Translations under genes and position numbers: made by a program
Notes under the pieces: model-generated
The model's database searches: none
The model's input: the letters and a program-made list of their open reading frames with translations, nothing else
What the model was told of the DNA's origin: nothing
Origin: Brevibacillus sp. DP1.3A
GTDB taxonomy: Bacteria > Bacillota > Bacilli > Brevibacillales > Brevibacillaceae
Length of the DNA stretch: 64,000 nt
NCBI RefSeq assembly: GCF_013284245.2
Contig: NZ_CP085876.1
Coordinates: 1,667,501 to 1,731,500 of the forward strand
Direction of reading: 5' to 3'
Shown here: piece by piece, positions 25,247 through 32,894 of the stretch
Position numbering within the stretch: position 1 is the first letter of the stretch
Layout: each line of letters starts with the position of its first letter

Positions 25247-26011
25247 ATGAAGCTCGTGATCGTGAAAGATTACACAGAGCTCAGCAGAAAAGCTGCTGAA
25301 ATGCTCGTAAGTGAAGTAAAAGCAAATCCGAAGACTGTCTTTGGCCTTGCAACCGGAGGCACGCCAGTAGGGATGTACCGTGAGCTGATCAAGCTGTCGC
25401 AAGCGGAGAGCATCGATTTTTCGCAAGCGAGCAGCTTCAATCTGGATGAATACGTCGGACTTTCCTCGTCTCATCCGCAAAGCTATCGCTCGTATATGCA
25501 AGAAAACTTGTTCGATCACATCAACATTCCTGCGGAGAAAACACATGTGCCAGTTGGGAATACGACAGATCATGTGGCAGAGTGTGCACGCTATGAGGAA
25601 TCGATTCGTTTGGCAGGTGGGATCGACATCCAGGTGCTGGGGATCGGCAATAACGGCCACATTGGCTTCAATGAGCCTGGCTCCCCTGCCGACTCATTGA
25701 CACGCGTGGTCCAGCTCACTGACAGTACGATCGAAGCAAATGCCCGCTATTTTGATAGTGTGGACCAGGTTCCGACTCAGGCAGTTTCCATGGGAATCAA
25801 GACGATTCTCGGCGCTAAAAAAGTCGTACTTCTCGCAAGTGGAGAGGCAAAGGCAGAGGCAGTGCGATTGATGCTGGAGGGTGAGTCTACGGCAGATGTA
25901 CCAGCTTCCTTATTGCAATTGCATCCAAATGTAACAGTCATTGTGGATCAGGAAGCAGCGAGAAAGCTGACAACCTCCGTACTGGCAGGAACGAAACCAA
26001 GTGGCAGCTAA
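25247..26011 (+). CDS. nagB: Glucosamine-6-phosphate deaminase
   Basis: A 254-residue cytoplasmic enzyme converting glucosamine-6-phosphate to fructose-6-phosphate and ammonia. It has the family motifs GLATGGTPVGMYREL, FNLDEYVGLSSSHPQSY with the catalytic Asp, and GIGNNGHIGFNEPG with the catalytic His. ATG 25247 is used (AGGAG 9 nt upstream); TTG 25241 is too close. Cotranscribed with the MurR/RpiR regulator. Confidence 0.96.
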   Translation: MKLVIVKDYTELSRKAAEMLVSEVKANPKTVFGLATGGTPVGMYRELIKLSQAESIDFSQASSFNLDEYVGLSSSHPQSYRSYMQENLFDHINIPAEKTHVPVGNTTDHVAECARYEESIRLAGGIDIQVLGIGNNGHIGFNEPGSPADSLTRVVQLTDSTIEANARYFDSVDQVPTQAVSMGIKTILGAKKVVLLASGEAKAEAVRLMLEGESTADVPASLLQLHPNVTVIVDQEAARKLTTSVLAGTKPSGS

Positions 26012-26035
26012 TGCACCGCTTGGTTTTCATTTTTC
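25994..26035 (+). terminator. Rho-independent terminator overlapping the nagB 3' end
   Basis: AAACCAAGTGG and CCGCTTGGTTT pair across the stop codon and are followed by a T-rich tract (TTCATTTTTC). Confidence 0.75.
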
Positions 26036-26074
26036 TTGTTCACCAATCTGTTCCGAATACGCACTTGTTCCTTA

Positions 26075-26083
26075 TGCTATACT
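26075..26083 (+). promoter_or_regulatory. Extended -10 promoter for chdC
   Basis: TGCTATACT has a near-consensus -10 with the TG extension, 50 bp before the chdC ATG. The -35 region is poor. Confidence 0.5.
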
Positions 26084-26132
26084 GGGAATGTTGCAAGAAG
26101 GTCACCAGATTTTTCAAAGGAGCTGATTTAGA

Positions 26133-26885
26133 ATGAGCGCAAACGAAGCGTTGCTTACATTAGAAGGTTGGTATACGTATCATAATTTCCGCACCATCAA
26201 TTGGGAAAAGTGGAAAGCAGCGTCCGCAACAGAACGCCAAGAAGCGTTGGACGAGCTGAATGCATTGATCCGCACATGGGAAGCGAATGAGGGCGAGAAC
26301 CAAGGCAGCACGGCTGTCTACTCCATCCTCGGACACAAAGCAGACCTCGTGTTCATGTTCCTGCGTCCAACCATGCAAGAACTCGATGAGATCAAAACAG
26401 CGTTCAATAAAACCCGCTTTGCTGCCTATACTGAAGCTCCTTATTCGTATGTATCCGTAGTAGAGCTCAGCAACTATGTACATAACCCAGGTGAAGATCC
26501 AAAAGCGAATCCACACGTGCGCGATCGCCTCTATCCGATCCTGCCAAAATGGGAGCATATCTGCTTCTATCCAATGAACAAAAAGCGTGATCTGCAAGAC
26601 AACTGGTACATGCTCTCCATGCAGGAGCGCCAAGAAATGATGCGCTCCCACGGCTTGATCGGTCGCTCCTACGCTGGCCGCGTGAAGCAAATCATCGGTG
26701 GCTCCGTTGGTTTCGACGATTGGGAGTGGGGCGTTACCCTGTTTGCCAACGATCCGCTGGAATTCAAGCATATCGTCTATGAAATGCGCTTTGACGAAGT
26801 GAGTGCGCGCTTCGGTGAATTCGGCAACTTCCTCGTAGGAAACGTATTGAACGTAGAAACACTGGCGAAAAAGCTGGAAGTATAA
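26133..26885 (+). CDS. chdC: Coproheme decarboxylase (HemQ, chlorite dismutase family)
   Basis: A 250-residue protein matching firmicute HemQ in length and motifs (LEGWYTYHNFRTINW, LRPTMQELDEIKTAFNKT). It carries the expected active-site Tyr in ICFYPMNKKR and the proximal heme His in MRSHGLIGRSYAGRV. It turns coproheme III into protoheme using peroxide, the last step of the Gram-positive heme pathway. It lacks the distal Arg chemistry of true chlorite dismutases by family membership. ATG 26133 follows AAAGGAG. Monocistronic. Confidence 0.95.
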   Translation: MSANEALLTLEGWYTYHNFRTINWEKWKAASATERQEALDELNALIRTWEANEGENQGSTAVYSILGHKADLVFMFLRPTMQELDEIKTAFNKTRFAAYTEAPYSYVSVVELSNYVHNPGEDPKANPHVRDRLYPILPKWEHICFYPMNKKRDLQDNWYMLSMQERQEMMRSHGLIGRSYAGRVKQIIGGSVGFDDWEWGVTLFANDPLEFKHIVYEMRFDEVSARFGEFGNFLVGNVLNVETLAKKLEV

Positions 26886-26898
26886 TCAACATCCCCAA

Positions 26899-26949
26899 AA
26901 ATCCGCTGTGCGAGATCGTCGCATTGGCGGATTTTTTTTATTTGAGCCT
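26899..26949 (+). terminator. Rho-independent terminator after chdC
   Basis: AATCCGC and GCGGATT bracket a 30-base loop region and are followed by eight T. Confidence 0.75.
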
Positions 26950-27011
26950 ATGTTATTCAAAAATGGTAAAATAAGGTTGTTTGTTTGCAATTGGAGAGGA
27001 GAGGTTGATTT

Positions 27012-28673
27012 GTGATAAAACGTACTACATCGTGGGGACTTTCACTAGGAGTGTCATCTACCCTTTTGATGACAACTGTATTTGCTCCAGTAGGGGGAGG
27101 AAATCTGGCGCCAGTTGTACATGCGGCTGAGAAGACCCTTTCGGAAAAAGAAGCCATCGCACTTGCCCAGAAGCAGTTGAAGATTCTGGGTGAGTATAAT
27201 CTGAGAGATGCCCAATTCGTAGACGGCATTGAAATGTTATGGGGAAAATCAATATGGTATACCAGATGGAATAAAGAAAATGGTAGAAGCTTTGGTGTGC
27301 AACAGGATGCAACTTCAGGGGAAATATGGAAATATGAGTATATTGGGGAAGAACGGGACTTGGATGCAAATCAAAAAAAGCTTACAGAAGATCAGGCGTT
27401 CCAAGTGGCGACTCAATTTCTTAAGCAAGTAGCGACAGAAGAAGAACGGAGCCGTTTATCCAAGCCCAATGAATATCCAGATTCGGACATCTTCTATAAG
27501 CGTGCTAAACCGGGAATAGATGTCAACTTTACTCGTATCGAAAACGGGATTCCTTTTCTGGAAAATGGGTTTCGACTGATAGTGGGCTATGATGGGGAAG
27601 TGATCTATTTTGAGCGGCGCTGGTCCGAGGGGAAACTTCCAGATGCTTCGAAAGTCATCGAGATAACAGAAGCAGAAAAGAAATGGGATGAAGGGGCATT
27701 TCCAACATTTTGGTACAAAAATATGGCGTCCAGCTTTCGTAAGGAACCTGAATCATACCAGCTCGTTTATGAATTCCAGAGAATCGACCCACAAGTTGTC
27801 GATGCTATCACAGGAAAAATGCTTGATTCGTACGGACAGGTTGCCAAAGAAAGGAAGATAGAGCCGTTAGGGAAAACGATTCCTCCAGCTACCACTGAAA
27901 GAAAGCTTATTACGAAAGACGAGGCGCAAAAAATAGCAGAGCAACATATCAAAAAACTCCCCGGAATATACAATTTGAATGGCAAGATCAATGAATCAAG
28001 TTCAGAATCGGATAAAAAGAGCTGGCTTTTCGAGTATGTTTTGCAAACAGGGGATGGCAAAAAGTCAGATACTGTACACATAATAATTGACGACAGTGGC
28101 TGTTTCGTCTATTTCGGTTTAAATGCAAAAATCAGATTCAAGGAAGCGAGCAAGAAAATAGAAAAGGGTATTACCTGGTCAGAAGCACAGGAGAGTGCAC
28201 GAAAATTCGTGCAAACATTCTACCCCGATCAGGTAGGAAAAATTTATGCGGTCGATTACGTTCCGCGAGAGAAAAGGATCAAAGAAATCTGGGAAAACGA
28301 TGAACCGTATGAAATCGAATTTGGCTATCTCATAAACGGCATACCGGTAGATGATACCATCTTTCAAGTCGATGTTGACGCTGAGTCAGGGGAAGTAGTG
28401 GATCTGTATAACTATGAGTATAACGATGTACCTTGGGGTGATTCATCTCTTCCCCCAAAAAATGAAGAGGTTATCGATCTGAATACGGCGAAAAAAGTGG
28501 TCAAAGATAACAAGAAGCTTATGCTCACCTACTTTCAACCAAAAGTTGATGGGAATTATGGAATAGAAAAGATGCTTGAACAGCCGCTCCTCGTCTATCG
28601 TTATATTGGAGAGAAGGGACTCGTCACAGCAGATGGCAAGTGGCACAGTTTTACCAGGGAACGAAAGCAGTAG
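27012..28673 (+). CDS. Secreted YcdB/YcdC-like (PepSY-type) protein
   Basis: A 553-residue exported protein. A signal peptide ends near VVHAAEK, followed by tandem PepSY/YcdB-type units, recognisable by repeated (I/A)xxAxKxL openings (EKEAIALAQKQLKIL, TEDQAFQVATQFLKQV, TKDEAQKIAEQHIKKL, WSEAQESARKFVQTF) and paired beta strands with VDxDAESGEVVDLYNY near the C-terminus. Such proteins are thought to inhibit or modulate extracellular or spore-associated proteases. GTG 27012 follows GGAGAGGAGAGG. An extended -10 (TGGTAAAAT) lies at 26964-26972. Confidence 0.8.
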   Translation: MIKRTTSWGLSLGVSSTLLMTTVFAPVGGGNLAPVVHAAEKTLSEKEAIALAQKQLKILGEYNLRDAQFVDGIEMLWGKSIWYTRWNKENGRSFGVQQDATSGEIWKYEYIGEERDLDANQKKLTEDQAFQVATQFLKQVATEEERSRLSKPNEYPDSDIFYKRAKPGIDVNFTRIENGIPFLENGFRLIVGYDGEVIYFERRWSEGKLPDASKVIEITEAEKKWDEGAFPTFWYKNMASSFRKEPESYQLVYEFQRIDPQVVDAITGKMLDSYGQVAKERKIEPLGKTIPPATTERKLITKDEAQKIAEQHIKKLPGIYNLNGKINESSSESDKKSWLFEYVLQTGDGKKSDTVHIIIDDSGCFVYFGLNAKIRFKEASKKIEKGITWSEAQESARKFVQTFYPDQVGKIYAVDYVPREKRIKEIWENDEPYEIEFGYLINGIPVDDTIFQVDVDAESGEVVDLYNYEYNDVPWGDSSLPPKNEEVIDLNTAKKVVKDNKKLMLTYFQPKVDGNYGIEKMLEQPLLVYRYIGEKGLVTADGKWHSFTRERKQ

Positions 28674-28825
28674 CCCAGTGGGTGACACGAGCCAGACCGC
28701 ATGAGTACCCGCACCGACATTCCTGCGAAAATTAACGAAACCTTGTCTTTGGTTCCCCGATACTTTTTGATACAGTATAGTGAGATGAAACAGCTAAGCA
28801 TTTTTGACAGCGGAGGGGAACAAGA

Positions 28826-29815
28826 CTGGGCTTTCTCAAGTTTAAAATTGGTTATCGTACGTTAAAAACAGCCATTGGAACGGCTATCGCTATTTTGATC
28901 GCCCAGCAGTTAGGCTTGATGTATGCTTCTTCTGCGGGGATCATTACGATCTTGTGTATTCAGGTAACAGTGAAGCAATCGTTTCAGACAGCGTGGAATC
29001 GGATTCTGGCCAGTTTATTGGGTCTAGGAATGGGTGTCTGCCTGTTTTCCCTTATGGGCTATACGCCGATTGCCATTCTCCTTTTCATTTTGCTTTTCTT
29101 GCCGCTCGCGGTTCGTTTTGGCATTCAGGAAGGCTTCGTCAACAGCATGGTTGTGCTTATGCACCTGTATTCTTCAAAGAGAATCGATGGGATGCTTTTG
29201 CTAAATGAGGTCGCATTGCTCGTCATCGGTGTGGGCGTAGCCCTACTGGTCAATCTGTACATGCCGAGTCTCGATAAAGAGCTAAAAGGGATGCAAGTAA
29301 AGGTAGAGAAGCTGTTCAGCAAAATCTTACGGGAGTTCTGCTACTACTTGCGTCACGGGGAAAGTGATTGGGACGGGAAAGAATTGATCGAAACAGCTGG
29401 TGTCTTGGAAACGGCGATTCGCTTAGCCTCACGAGATGTTGGCAATCGATTGGGCCGTCGTAACGATTCGTACTACGAGTATTTTGTGATGCGGCAAAAG
29501 CAGTTCGAGTTATTGGAACGCATGATGCCGATTGTCTCTTCTTTGGACAATCAGGTGGCAGAGAGCCATCGGATCGCAGATTTTCTTGCGCGAATCAGCG
29601 ACTCGGTACATCCGGGTAATACCGCCTACCGCTTTATCGACCAACTGCGTGTGATGCAAGAGGAGATCAAGGAAGCAGATTTGCCGCGAACGCGAGAGGA
29701 ATTTGAGACGCGTGCTTCGCTGTTCTACCTCCTTCGAGAGATTGAGAGCTATTTGTTCATCAAGCATGAGCTAGGCAAAAACAGGGACGAAAAGGCTCAG
29801 GCGGCGAAGAGTTAG
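28826..29815 (+). CDS. Aromatic acid exporter/FUSC-like membrane protein (probable CTG start)
   Basis: About 329 residues: an N-terminal block of six membrane helices (FKIGYRTLKTAIGTAIAILI, MYASSAGIITILCIQVT) and a long cytoplasmic helical C-terminal half, the layout of ArAE_1/DUF939 proteins such as YgaE/YqjA. The only upstream in-frame codon with a ribosome site (GGAGGGG, 8-nt spacing) is CTG 28826, and starting there restores the conserved first helix. The first conventional start, TTG 28895, would cut that helix. Function in efflux is inferred from the family. Confidence 0.8.
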   Translation: MGFLKFKIGYRTLKTAIGTAIAILIAQQLGLMYASSAGIITILCIQVTVKQSFQTAWNRILASLLGLGMGVCLFSLMGYTPIAILLFILLFLPLAVRFGIQEGFVNSMVVLMHLYSSKRIDGMLLLNEVALLVIGVGVALLVNLYMPSLDKELKGMQVKVEKLFSKILREFCYYLRHGESDWDGKELIETAGVLETAIRLASRDVGNRLGRRNDSYYEYFVMRQKQFELLERMMPIVSSLDNQVAESHRIADFLARISDSVHPGNTAYRFIDQLRVMQEEIKEADLPRTREEFETRASLFYLLREIESYLFIKHELGKNRDEKAQAAKS

Positions 29816-29864
29816 ACAAGCAACAGTACGTAACAATGAAAGAGTTGTAGAATATCTAAGGAAG

Positions 29865-29895
29865 GGCTGCGAATACTTTTCGCAGTCTTTTTTTG
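29865..29895 (+). terminator. Rho-independent terminator after the FUSC-like gene
   Basis: GGCTGCGAA and TTCGCAGTC form a compact stem followed by seven T. Confidence 0.85.
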
Positions 29896-29972
29896 TTTTT
29901 CGGTAAAAATCACGTGAACTTTTCATTAAAATCAAAAAATTGCACCGTTGTCCTAGTACGTTTTTCAACTTA

Positions 29973-29991
29973 CTTGTATACCGTGTACAAG
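29973..29991 (+). promoter_or_regulatory. 19-bp dyad upstream of the coat/glycan operon
   Basis: CTTGTATACCGTGTACAAG is a 9-1-9 inverted repeat with one mismatch, about 50 bp upstream of the first gene. It is a good candidate operator, though no cognate regulator is identified. Confidence 0.45.
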
Positions 29992-30041
29992 CGGCGAAAA
30001 ATAAATCAAAAGAGTAGGATCAAGGAGATGAGAGTGACCAG

Positions 30042-30416
30042 ATGAAATTAATTGTGAATGAAAAAGAGTTGAAAGAGTATTTTCAAGGACTGCGGCGTCT
30101 CGTCTGGGGCAAGGAGCAAACAGACGAAGGATGCGGAAATGACAAGGAAGATGCCATTCGGAGTTCGCTACGGAAAGAACTGTACACAGAGGAATTCGCC
30201 GCATTTCTGCAAGAAAACCACAGTAATTTGCAAAGCGATTCTTTTCGTAAAGTGCTGCTGCGCTATTTGCATGAAACAGTCGAGCTGGGAACAGATGCAG
30301 GGAGTGTTACAGGGGTCCTGGATGAGGTTGGCCGGGACTATGCCGAAATCATAGAGTCAAGCGGCACACGTGTGCTGATTCGTTTCACACAAATTAATTA
30401 TGTTCATGCGGTGTAA
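30042..30416 (+). CDS. Small protein with DUF2642-like C-terminal half
   Basis: A 124-residue protein with a charged helical N-terminus and a C-terminal beta-rich stretch GVLDEVGRDYAEIIESSG ... RFTQINYVHAV, the pattern of DUF2642/coat-associated proteins in which a small barrel ends in an I-x-Y-V motif. The same ending occurs in the next gene (RITYVRVV), so the two are likely paralogues. ATG 30042 is preceded by a weak site. A spore-coat role is inferred from the family and the following glycosyltransferases. Confidence 0.65.
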   Translation: MKLIVNEKELKEYFQGLRRLVWGKEQTDEGCGNDKEDAIRSSLRKELYTEEFAAFLQENHSNLQSDSFRKVLLRYLHETVELGTDAGSVTGVLDEVGRDYAEIIESSGTRVLIRFTQINYVHAV

Positions 30417-30430
30417 GGAGGAGAAGACAA

Positions 30431-30628
30431 ATGAACTATGTACAGAAATTGAGAACGTTTATAGGCGATAGTGTACAAGTCGTAATTGGATTCGATGTGA
30501 TCTCCGGTGAGTTGCTTGGCGTGACCAATTCGACATTAACCGTGCGTGCAGCAAGTGAGCCAGGCTATGGCGGTGGTCAAACAGTGGTATTTCAACTGGA
30601 CCGTATCACGTATGTGCGCGTCGTCTAA
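30431..30628 (+). CDS. Small DUF2642-like protein
   Basis: A 65-residue protein: an N-terminal helix (MNYVQKLRTFIGDSVQVV) then a beta-rich segment GELLGVTNSTLTVR ... VVFQLDRITYVRVV. The layout is that of DUF2642-type spore coat proteins. AAGGAGGAG lies 9 nt before ATG 30431. Its stop overlaps the next start (TAATG), tying it to the glycosyltransferase operon. Confidence 0.7.
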   Translation: MNYVQKLRTFIGDSVQVVIGFDVISGELLGVTNSTLTVRAASEPGYGGGQTVVFQLDRITYVRVV

Positions 30629-32136
30629 TGGTGGGGAGGCATGGGAGTAGGGGCCAAGTGCCCCTATCCATTCTAATTCCTGCCATGCTTGGGACAGCTC
30701 ATCTGCCAAAGCTGATTGCCGCATGTAAACAGCTTGCACCTCTGGAGATCATCGTAATTTCGAAAAGGACCCTGGAACTTGGCTCAGGTGTTCGCGTCGT
30801 TCTTGCAGAAGCAGTTGAGAATCTGTTCGGATGGCGGAGAGAGGCTGCCAAGCATGCAAGAGGGAGTGTCCTACTTTTTCTCGGCGAAGAGCAAATCGAT
30901 TCGCTGTCTGGATTGCAGCGCTTCTTGTTCCCGGTTTTATATGGAAATGCACAGGTCGTTTTGTCACAGCATGATACTCGGATCAGGAGGATGACAAAAC
31001 CACGGCCCATCCACAGTTTTTCCCTGCTGGTAAATAACCTCTTCGGTCGCTCTGACCTGCGTGAAGCTTCCTTGCTGGACACACCTCACGCGATGACCAG
31101 AGAGGCACTTTCCAAAATCGGAGTGGAACAGTTGGCACAGCCTGTCCAAGCGCACAAGCGGGCGGTTGTGAGCGGGCTATCCATTACAACACAAACGATT
31201 GGAATGGGAACGGAAGATCGGTTGTTTTTGCCCCAGCTTCACGGTTCGTTGCTCAAAGAGCTCTCTTTGTATGAAAAGCTGGTGATTGCCGAACAGCTTG
31301 ATCTCGTCTCGCGTCTTCCTTTTCGCGGCGGACTGTCCGATGGAGGCAGGCGAAGAGATATAGCAGAGAATGTGAGCGGTAAAAACAGTGGTATGCCTGT
31401 TACGCAGGTAGGGAAAAGGCCCTTGCGACAAACAACTCTTTACGGTGGGAAAACGGTATCCGTGATCATTCCAGCCCTTAACGAGGCAGCGACGATCCAG
31501 CAAGTGATCCGTGAAGTTCTTCGACTGGAGCCAGTTGAAATTATCGTGGTCGTCAATGGCTCGGTTGATCAAACAGCACAGCTTGCTCGTGAATGTGGCG
31601 CGACGACCGTAGAGTTCCCATATGCATTGGGCGTTGACACAGGACGAGCAATTGGGGCAAGTCTGTCGAAAGGCGACATTCTGCTGTTTGTCGATGCGGA
31701 TATGATCATGACCGCCAATGATCTGTACCCATTTGTTCTCGCGTGCGAGTGCGGCGTGGATGTGGCCCTGAATGATGTTTCCGCATTTTTGAATCACCCT
31801 TGCCCAGACAACGTCTTTGTGGCTTGTCGCCAAGCTCTCAACTTGGCTTTGAATCGTAAGGATTTGGGGATCGGGTCTATGGTGACAGTCCCCTTTGCCT
31901 TACGCAGGGAAGCGGTTGCTCCGCTCGGGTGGCACATACTGCTTTGCCCGCCAAAAGCACAAGCAGCATACGCACAGGCAGGTGTAAAGATGGAATTGGT
32001 TCATCAGGTGAACAGCTTCACCTCCAACCGACTCCGGCCAGAAAAACACTTCGCTAGCTCCGGAATGCCCCCTGCCGTCGAACAGATTGTGGGTGACCAC
32101 GTGGAAGCCTTGCAATTTCTGGCGAAAGGACGGTAG
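30628..32136 (+). CDS. Two-domain GT2-type glycosyltransferase
   Basis: A 502-residue protein with two GT-A-like halves. The N-terminal half (LSILIPAMLGTAHL, then LFLGEEQID) looks degenerate, without a clear DxD. The C-terminal half from about residue 275 has VSVIIPALNEAATIQQVIREV and the metal-binding LLFVDADMIM of family GT2. It probably transfers a sugar in the cytoplasm to a surface glycan. Translationally coupled to the preceding DUF2642-like gene. Confidence 0.85.
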   Translation: MVGRHGSRGQVPLSILIPAMLGTAHLPKLIAACKQLAPLEIIVISKRTLELGSGVRVVLAEAVENLFGWRREAAKHARGSVLLFLGEEQIDSLSGLQRFLFPVLYGNAQVVLSQHDTRIRRMTKPRPIHSFSLLVNNLFGRSDLREASLLDTPHAMTREALSKIGVEQLAQPVQAHKRAVVSGLSITTQTIGMGTEDRLFLPQLHGSLLKELSLYEKLVIAEQLDLVSRLPFRGGLSDGGRRRDIAENVSGKNSGMPVTQVGKRPLRQTTLYGGKTVSVIIPALNEAATIQQVIREVLRLEPVEIIVVVNGSVDQTAQLARECGATTVEFPYALGVDTGRAIGASLSKGDILLFVDADMIMTANDLYPFVLACECGVDVALNDVSAFLNHPCPDNVFVACRQALNLALNRKDLGIGSMVTVPFALRREAVAPLGWHILLCPPKAQAAYAQAGVKMELVHQVNSFTSNRLRPEKHFASSGMPPAVEQIVGDHVEALQFLAKGR

Positions 32137-32176
32137 CGAGGATGCGATGTGAAAACAAGAAGACTGGAAGGAGGGA

Positions 32177-32890
32177 ATGAAAGTGGCAAAACAGCGAATA
32201 GAGGGTCTCGTTAGTGTCGTCATTACCAATTTCAATAGGGCTGCTTATATACGAGAGTGTCTGAACAGTATCCTTCAGCAAACCTATGAAAATTGGGAAA
32301 TGATCCTGATTGATGATGCTTCGACGGATCAATCGGTAGAAGTCGCCAGAGAGTGGCTGGAACAAAATGAAAGGTATTTTCCAGAAGACAATCAGGTGCT
32401 GATTCATGCGCTCCCTCGTAATGTTGGCTTTGCGGGTGCCATCAACATCGGACACTACATGAGCCGAGGTGAGTTCATCGCAAATCAGGACTCGGATGAT
32501 TTCTCTCATGTCCTGCGCCTTTCGCGGCAGGTTGAGTATTTAAAAAGTCATCCCCAGATTGATTTGGTCGGTACGAATTATTACGCATTTTCGTCCGATC
32601 ACCCGGAACAAAAGGAGCTTGCAACATGGATCAGGTACGGCGATGACATTCGCAAGGTATATGGGAGCGGCGGACACTGTGTCTGTCACGGAACCTGTAT
32701 GTTTTGGGGGCGCTTGTTTGATCAGGTTGGTGGCCCAACTCGTCGGATCGATGGTGCAGAAGACTACGAATTTATCGCCAAAGCCTTGAATGCGAGAGCA
32801 GGCGTCAACAATATCGAAGAAGCGTTGTACTATTACCGAATCCACGCTGAGCAGCGTTCGGCGCAATATTATCGGAAAAAGGGGGTGTGA
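32177..32890 (+). CDS. GT2 family glycosyltransferase
   Basis: A 237-residue GT-A glycosyltransferase with VSVVITNFNRAAYIRECLNS, DDASTDQSVEV and the metal-binding NQDSDD. It resembles SpsA-type spore-coat polysaccharide transferases in size. ATG 32177 follows GGAAGGAGGG. The next gene starts 4 bp downstream. Confidence 0.88.
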   Translation: MKVAKQRIEGLVSVVITNFNRAAYIRECLNSILQQTYENWEMILIDDASTDQSVEVAREWLEQNERYFPEDNQVLIHALPRNVGFAGAINIGHYMSRGEFIANQDSDDFSHVLRLSRQVEYLKSHPQIDLVGTNYYAFSSDHPEQKELATWIRYGDDIRKVYGSGGHCVCHGTCMFWGRLFDQVGGPTRRIDGAEDYEFIAKALNARAGVNNIEEALYYYRIHAEQRSAQYYRKKGV

Positions 32891-32894
32891 AAAT

